A DNA stretch of 64,000 nt, from NCBI RefSeq assembly GCF_022063185.1, contig NZ_CP091913.1, forward strand, positions 5,433,141-5,497,140, in the 5' to 3' direction. The translations under genes were made by a program, and so were the position numbers. Numbering within the stretch: position 1 is the first letter of the stretch; every line of letters starts with the position of its first letter. The notes under the pieces were generated by a model, which worked only from the letters and a program-made list of their open reading frames with translations, had not been told where the DNA came from and searched no databases. Shown piece after piece: positions 61,001 to 64,000 of this stretch. Source of the DNA: Nostoc sp. UHCC 0870. GTDB taxonomy: Bacteria > Cyanobacteriota > Cyanobacteriia > Cyanobacteriales > Nostocaceae.

Positions 61001-61196
61001 CTACAGAAAAGTTGGTTAACAATAATTGAAAGGCGATCGCCATTAAAGTACCAGCTAACAAAGCTACTAGAAACTGAGAACCAGAAAATACAAAAGATGG
61101 TTCTACTGGAATTATTACATCTGGCAATCTTGTTGTAGGTGCTACACTAAAGGATAGCCAAGGCTGCATCAAAATACTTTCCGAGATTTGCAACAT
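58068..61196 (-). CDS. Large membrane protein with about 110-residue internal repeats
   Basis: A 1042-residue protein. The first 180 residues contain three hydrophobic segments (near 37-58, 95-118 and 125-150). The C-terminus has one more (WWLFGTALSSLVASVIAGVI). Between them are at least five repeats of about 110 residues, each with YLRxTxKEELNPEGIRRDF, FDRxTxVxLLSxRxDxxEEx and a NxIxxQxExxR helix. The helices near the end are strongly charged (QAKKQAEETRKTV). Database labels for relatives vary (some as transporters); the repeats argue for a scaffold-like or envelope-spanning role instead. Function unknown. Confidence 0.75.
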   Translation of the reverse strand: MLQISESILMQPWLSFSVAPTTRLPDVIIPVEPSFVFSGSQFLVALLAGTLMAIAFQLLLTNFSVAAGISTLGNDVDDGESESFGRKIRKVEAKVGAWGIITASIALFAACFLAVKLSLIDSALLGAIIGVVIWSTYFLLVAWLGSSAVGSLLGSIINTVNSGLQSLMGTATTAIGAGAAQKQAVSTAEEITAAVRRELTAGLDVESITNTLQNSLSSLPLPKLDLGEVRSQFDKILSDIDWGTIGDGDLLKNINRQTFVDLVSSRTNLSKENINQIADQLNSAWEQTFTRRNPTEQVINLLQSATPEELKSADLGERLQQLVTAGRKNGNSRNGVIKQAVQYGVSAAIPAVLDRVDIADIDVDKITNQLQKLKDKVQDIDVDKITHEIQQLRDKTTEQITERFPAPSDNTIKSDIKEYILNSFPWHFNRITIRDEFPEVIYDPQADPTNVRQQLEQLQPDDFSNWLTRRGDISEARVTEISQQMDSIRHEVLETVRQSERVEKGHKIRLHIENYLRATDKEQLNPEAIQQDFANLLAELNGEFTDFSTLLQGFDREAFVQLLLQRQDFNAEEANNIVSQLEGICNDFSNQAREKQEQATARVNQVWQRVEDYLRHTKKDELNPEGIRRDFRALLTDPEVGIQLLRSRLSQFDRDTFVKLLSQRQDLNEEQINQIIHQLESVRDNVLQAPQAVREQYDRTITAIGDYLRNTKLEELNPEGIRRDLETLLTQPKEGAEALRDRLAQVDRETLVKLLTQQGNLSEEQVNQTIDQVQEAIGNIIKTPRRLLNRTTQRVGDFTASLENYLRHTNKEELNPEGIKRDLRLLLQDPRLGVENLGDRVSKFDRSTMVALLSEREDISEEEANRIVEQIESTRNSIVQQFQQIQQKFQSAIDQIFGKIRNYLDSLERPELSYEGIRQDFAKVFDDPQVGFAALRDRLSQFDRDTLVAILSSREDISQEDANRIINQIEAARDSVLQRAERIQQETQKRIKAVQEQAKKQAEETRKTVASAAWWLFGTALSSLVASVIAGVIAVTGLSLPG

Positions 61197-61670
61197 AGTA
61201 TTTTTTCTCTTACGCTCAATAGATTAAATATCCACTTCCGAGAGAATGGCTTATTTATTAGTCTATTTATTGTGTGTAATTGAACAACACCTTCTTAAGT
61301 AAGAATTTTAATTATCAAAGGTTATATATATTTTTTGTAGCCGAATATATACATAAAAATCATCTTTTAATTAATATGAAAGCTCACATAAAGAATACGC
61401 GTTGATAACCATTTATATTTATAGAAATAGATATTTTGTGCTTATAGTTTAATCAATGAGGCGTGTTTTTTTTATTTATTTTGTAAATTTTATGCTTTCA
61501 GTAAAATTATCTATCTCTCTTGGTAGAACAGGAAATTATGCCAACAGATTGATGAAAAAGAATATGAAAAAGTGTTCATTAGAAGTAGTGGCAATCGAAA
61601 CTTTTCTTTATTTGTGAAAGCAAATTTTTTAATCAGTAATTATTGTGTTGATTATCGGGAGCAATAAGAC
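61197..61670. other. AT-rich divergent spacer
   Basis: No gene and no clear repeat. It should contain the divergent promoters of the 1042-residue protein and the stress-type protein, but none stands out. Confidence 0.5.
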
Positions 61671-62945
61671 ATGGTTGTAGGTATACATAGACGCTCTGTA
61701 GGTGTGTTCTCTAATCGTCGGGATGCTGAACAGGCACTACATGAATTGAAGCACTCCGGCTTTCCTATGGATAGAGTCTCGGTGATCGCACAAAATGGAG
61801 ACAGGGATGATGATCTGGCTGGGACTCCAGTACAGGAGAAAGTAGGCAATAAAGCTGATGAAGGTGCAACAACTGGAGCTATTTCAGGTGGGGTTTTAGG
61901 TGGTTTAGGTGGCTTGTTAGTGGGTCTGGGGACTCTAGCAATTCCTGGTATTGGCCCCATTATGCTGGCGGGAGCAACTGCAACGGCTCTAGCCACTACC
62001 CTAGCGGGTGCTGGTATTGGTGCTGTTGCTGGGGGTTTATTAGGTGCATTGATTGGTTTGGGTATTCCCGAAGAACGAGCTAAAGTCTACGAAGAGCGTG
62101 TGCGGCGAGGACACTATTTAGTGATCATCGATGGTACAGATGCAGAAATTGCTCAGGCAGAGGCAATTTTACATCGGCGCGGTATTGAAGAGTACGGCGT
62201 TTATAACTCTCCTAATGGGCAAAGACCCACTACAAATGTCGCTCATGTTGAGCCAACCAGTGCTGCTACTACACCCGTACAAAGAACTAGACGGGCAATA
62301 GGGGTATTTCCTCATCGTCGAGATGCAGAAATAGCATTAGCAGAATTGCGAAATGCCAGTTTCCCGATGAATCAAGTTTCGCTGATTGCTAAAGATAGCA
62401 AGGGTCACAACGCACCAGGCGTAGATAGAGGTATAGGCAATAAAGCAGACGAAGGAGCGAAAGCTGGAGCTGCTACAGGGGGAGTTTTAGGCGGTTTGGG
62501 TGGTTTATTAGTGGGTCTGGGTGCGTTAGCAATTCCGGGAATTGGCCCAGTAATTGCCGGTGGTGCAGCCGCAACTGCTTTAGCGACAACTGTAGCAGGT
62601 GGTGCTGTAGGTGCAGCCGCCGGGGGTATCGTTGGCGGACTGGTTGGTTTAGGGATTCCTGAAGACCGCGCACGAGTTTATAGCGATCGCTTCCAAAGAG
62701 GTGATTACTTGGTAATTGTCGATGGTACAGAAGCTCAAATCCACCAAGCGGAAACAATACTCAAAAACCGAGGAATTGAAGAATTCGCTGTCTTTAATGC
62801 CACTGATTTAGATACAGAAAACCAGCACCGCCAAGGTTTAGAACGATCTAGACATGAAGATATTGTTCGGACTGAAAAACCAGTGACAGGCGATCGGCAT
62901 GACCCTGCGGTAGTCATTGTTGACAATCGGGAAGAGCGAATTTAA
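61671..62945 (+). CDS. Duplicated YflT-type/glycine-zipper stress-like membrane protein
   Basis: A 424-residue protein made of two homologous halves (about 1-180 and 205-385). Each half begins with a (S/A)VGVFSNRRDAEQALHELK-like domain as in general stress protein 17M/YflT. A glycine-rich hydrophobic zipper comes next (GGVLGGLGGLLVGLGTLAIP), and the half closes with ERVRRGHYLVIIDGTDAEI. The C-terminus is hydrophilic. Likely membrane associated and stress related by analogy only. Glycine-zipper segments can insert into membranes. Confidence 0.8.
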   Translation: MVVGIHRRSVGVFSNRRDAEQALHELKHSGFPMDRVSVIAQNGDRDDDLAGTPVQEKVGNKADEGATTGAISGGVLGGLGGLLVGLGTLAIPGIGPIMLAGATATALATTLAGAGIGAVAGGLLGALIGLGIPEERAKVYEERVRRGHYLVIIDGTDAEIAQAEAILHRRGIEEYGVYNSPNGQRPTTNVAHVEPTSAATTPVQRTRRAIGVFPHRRDAEIALAELRNASFPMNQVSLIAKDSKGHNAPGVDRGIGNKADEGAKAGAATGGVLGGLGGLLVGLGALAIPGIGPVIAGGAAATALATTVAGGAVGAAAGGIVGGLVGLGIPEDRARVYSDRFQRGDYLVIVDGTEAQIHQAETILKNRGIEEFAVFNATDLDTENQHRQGLERSRHEDIVRTEKPVTGDRHDPAVVIVDNREERI

Positions 62946-62948
62946 CAG

Positions 62949-63047
62949 TAGACCTCTTGCATAAATACTGAAGCTGTCATGTTGAGCAAAGCGAAACATC
63001 TCATTCAGAATGACACATATCATTTTTGGACTTTTGCAAGAGGTCTA
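62949..63047. mobile_element. MITE-like element flanked by TA
   Basis: Ends TAGACCTCTTGCA and TGCAAGAGGTCTA are perfect inverted repeats that include a TA at each border, as in IS630/Tc1-type insertions. The interior has CATGTTGAGCAAAGCGAAAC and CATTCAGAATGACA, shared with the MITE at 17711-17897. No ORF. Confidence 0.72.
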
Positions 63048-63125
63048 ATTTTGAATTTATATGCCCAATGCTCAATTACGAATTACGAATTTTCCTTTTG
63101 ATATTTACATCCAGACATTAAAGCC

Positions 63126-63584
63126 ATGAACAAGCTAACTCCTTTTTTCATTAGTTGCGTTTTAGTTATTGGTGCGGCGGCTTGTCAAGATACAGCCAAA
63201 ACAACTGTGACTGCACCAGCACCAGACGAAGCACCACAAGCTCCAACTACGCAAGTAACACAAGAAGCGCAAGAAGATGCTCAAAGTGAAACTCGCAGAA
63301 GACAACTAAATGCAGACATTCGCGCCCGTGAACAGCGAAATAATGTCACAGGTGGAGATGCACAGAGAGCCGAAGGTGATTTAGCCAGTGAAGTGCGATC
63401 GAAATTAGAGGCTAACATCCCCAATGGCCAATTAACAGTTAATGCCCAAGAAGATGGCATTGTGACTGTTGCAGGTACTGTCAACAATCAAGAACAGTTA
63501 TCTAAGATTGAACCTTTGGCAAAAGAAATAAAAGGTGTCACACAGGTAATTGTCAATGCCACCGTTGCACCACCAAACAGCTAG
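63126..63584 (+). CDS. BON-domain lipoprotein
   Basis: A 152-residue protein. A lipoprotein signal ends at GAAAC with Cys20. A Pro/Ala/Thr/Gln-rich linker follows, then a BON domain at about 85-148 (LASEVRSKLEANIPNGQLTV, then GIVTVAGTVNNQEQLSKIE and VTQVIVNATV). BON domains bind membranes or envelope components and are common in stress-inducible envelope proteins. It is downstream of the stress-like gene, possibly a functional partner. Confidence 0.87.
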   Translation: MNKLTPFFISCVLVIGAAACQDTAKTTVTAPAPDEAPQAPTTQVTQEAQEDAQSETRRRQLNADIRAREQRNNVTGGDAQRAEGDLASEVRSKLEANIPNGQLTVNAQEDGIVTVAGTVNNQEQLSKIEPLAKEIKGVTQVIVNATVAPPNS

Positions 63585-63783
63585 TACAGCACGGCGGAAG
63601 TCAAAAGTCTTTCTTCTAATGATTGACAATTGACAACGCGCATGATTATGTTTATTTAGCGAAAAACTGGGTTTAAAGCTAAGGTGTTGACTTGGGTAGT
63701 TTTTAGCCATAGTGGAGACCGATAAAAAAACTGCATGAATCACACCCAAAAAAGCCACAGAGTCAACAGCCTAGTTTAAAGCA

Positions 63784-63806
63784 CCGTCCTTTTAGGACGG
63801 CTTTTT
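63784..63806 (+). terminator. Hairpin with T run after the BON gene
   Basis: CCGTCCT-TTT-AGGACGG followed by CTTTTTA, a good intrinsic terminator. It may also be the left-end hairpin of the small element that ends at 63926. Confidence 0.65.
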
Positions 63807-63887
63807 ATGATAAATTTAAATTGTCTCAGGTAGAATATCCGCCGATACAGGACGACTCAAATGAGTGAAACACGACGGTTCGGGAAA

Positions 63888-63926
63888 TTTTTAGAATCAC
63901 CGCCCTAAAACTGCGGTGAGAACGTC
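63888..63926 (+). repeat. IS200/IS605-like right-end copy 2
   Basis: TTTTTAGAATCACCGC, with a TCACCGC/GCGGTGA stem, then GTGAGAACGTCAA. Same family as 45468-45507. With the hairpin at 63784 it could delimit a 140-base non-autonomous element. Confidence 0.5.
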
Positions 63927-63976
63927 AAATCTGAGTCATGTAGAAAAATTGTTTTGATTACCAAAATAGAAAAACT

Positions 63977-64000
63977 ATGGAAACCGAACAAAAGCAACCG
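63977..64000 (+). CDS. Possible start of a gene cut by the window edge
   Basis: ATG at 63977 opens METEQKQP and runs off the end. Only eight codons are visible, so the call is tentative. Confidence 0.3.

Overview
The window looks like chromosome from a filamentous, heterocyst-forming cyanobacterium of the Nostoc/Anabaena type. It carries a complete fraC-fraD-fraE filament-integrity operon, a psbA gene for photosystem II D1, and a cofH gene. Intergenic DNA is full of cyanobacterial signatures: the GCGATCGC (HIP1) octamer, short tandem heptamers such as GTGCTGA, palindromic dispersed repeats, and small terminal-inverted-repeat elements. I saw no rRNA, tRNA or CRISPR array.

Layout. 0.5-3.0 kb: fraCDE. 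3.0-13.5 kb: mostly housekeeping and small genes (orphan sugar-ABC permease and binding protein, purN, a CPBP protease, a DUF3326 protein, a ferredoxin, two Uma2-type nucleases, a YebC regulator, a MntA/HepT toxin-antitoxin pair). 13.5-17.6 kb: a DUF3352 protein, a rhodanese, a striking GGGGTGTA tandem array and hrcA. 17.9-37.0 kb: a one-directional (minus strand) secretion and peptide-modification island. 38.7-45.3 kb: SRPBCC protein, CPXCG protein, B12-type radical SAM, SemiSWEET, Rpn-like protein, aroC and psbA. 45.8-56.5 kb: membrane glycosyltransferases, including two paralogous GT2-GtrA + GT39 pairs, each with one broken member, and cofH. 56.5-63.6 kb: pentapeptide/TPR protein, a 1042-residue repeat membrane protein, a duplicated glycine-zipper stress-type protein and a BON lipoprotein.

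The most interesting part is the 17.9-37.0 kb island. In transcription order it encodes a C39-peptidase ABC exporter, an HlyD adaptor, a small HTH protein, a parvulin-type isomerase, two short double-glycine precursors with identical leaders, an RTX protein, a giant TPR protein with two GT41 (OGT-like) domains, a Nif11-leader precursor whose core has three LYG motifs, a radical SAM/SPASM enzyme, a 56-residue GTG-start ORF, a truncated TPR gene, two more small peptides and a TPR-HAD protein. The Nif11 precursor plus SPASM enzyme matches the known layout of the PlpA/PlpX splicease systems, which remove a tyramine unit at XYG sites and leave alpha-keto-beta-amino acids. I infer a spliceotide RiPP pathway with three splice sites, probably sharing its exporter with the other double-glycine peptides. 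Duplication and deletion scars show that the island has been rebuilt recently.

Other points of note are IS200/IS605-derived structured relics (strongest between aroC and psbA), a cofH fragment rejoined exactly at a HIP1 octamer, and a dispersed repeat captured inside the hrcA reading frame. All family assignments come from reading motifs by eye; no database search was run.
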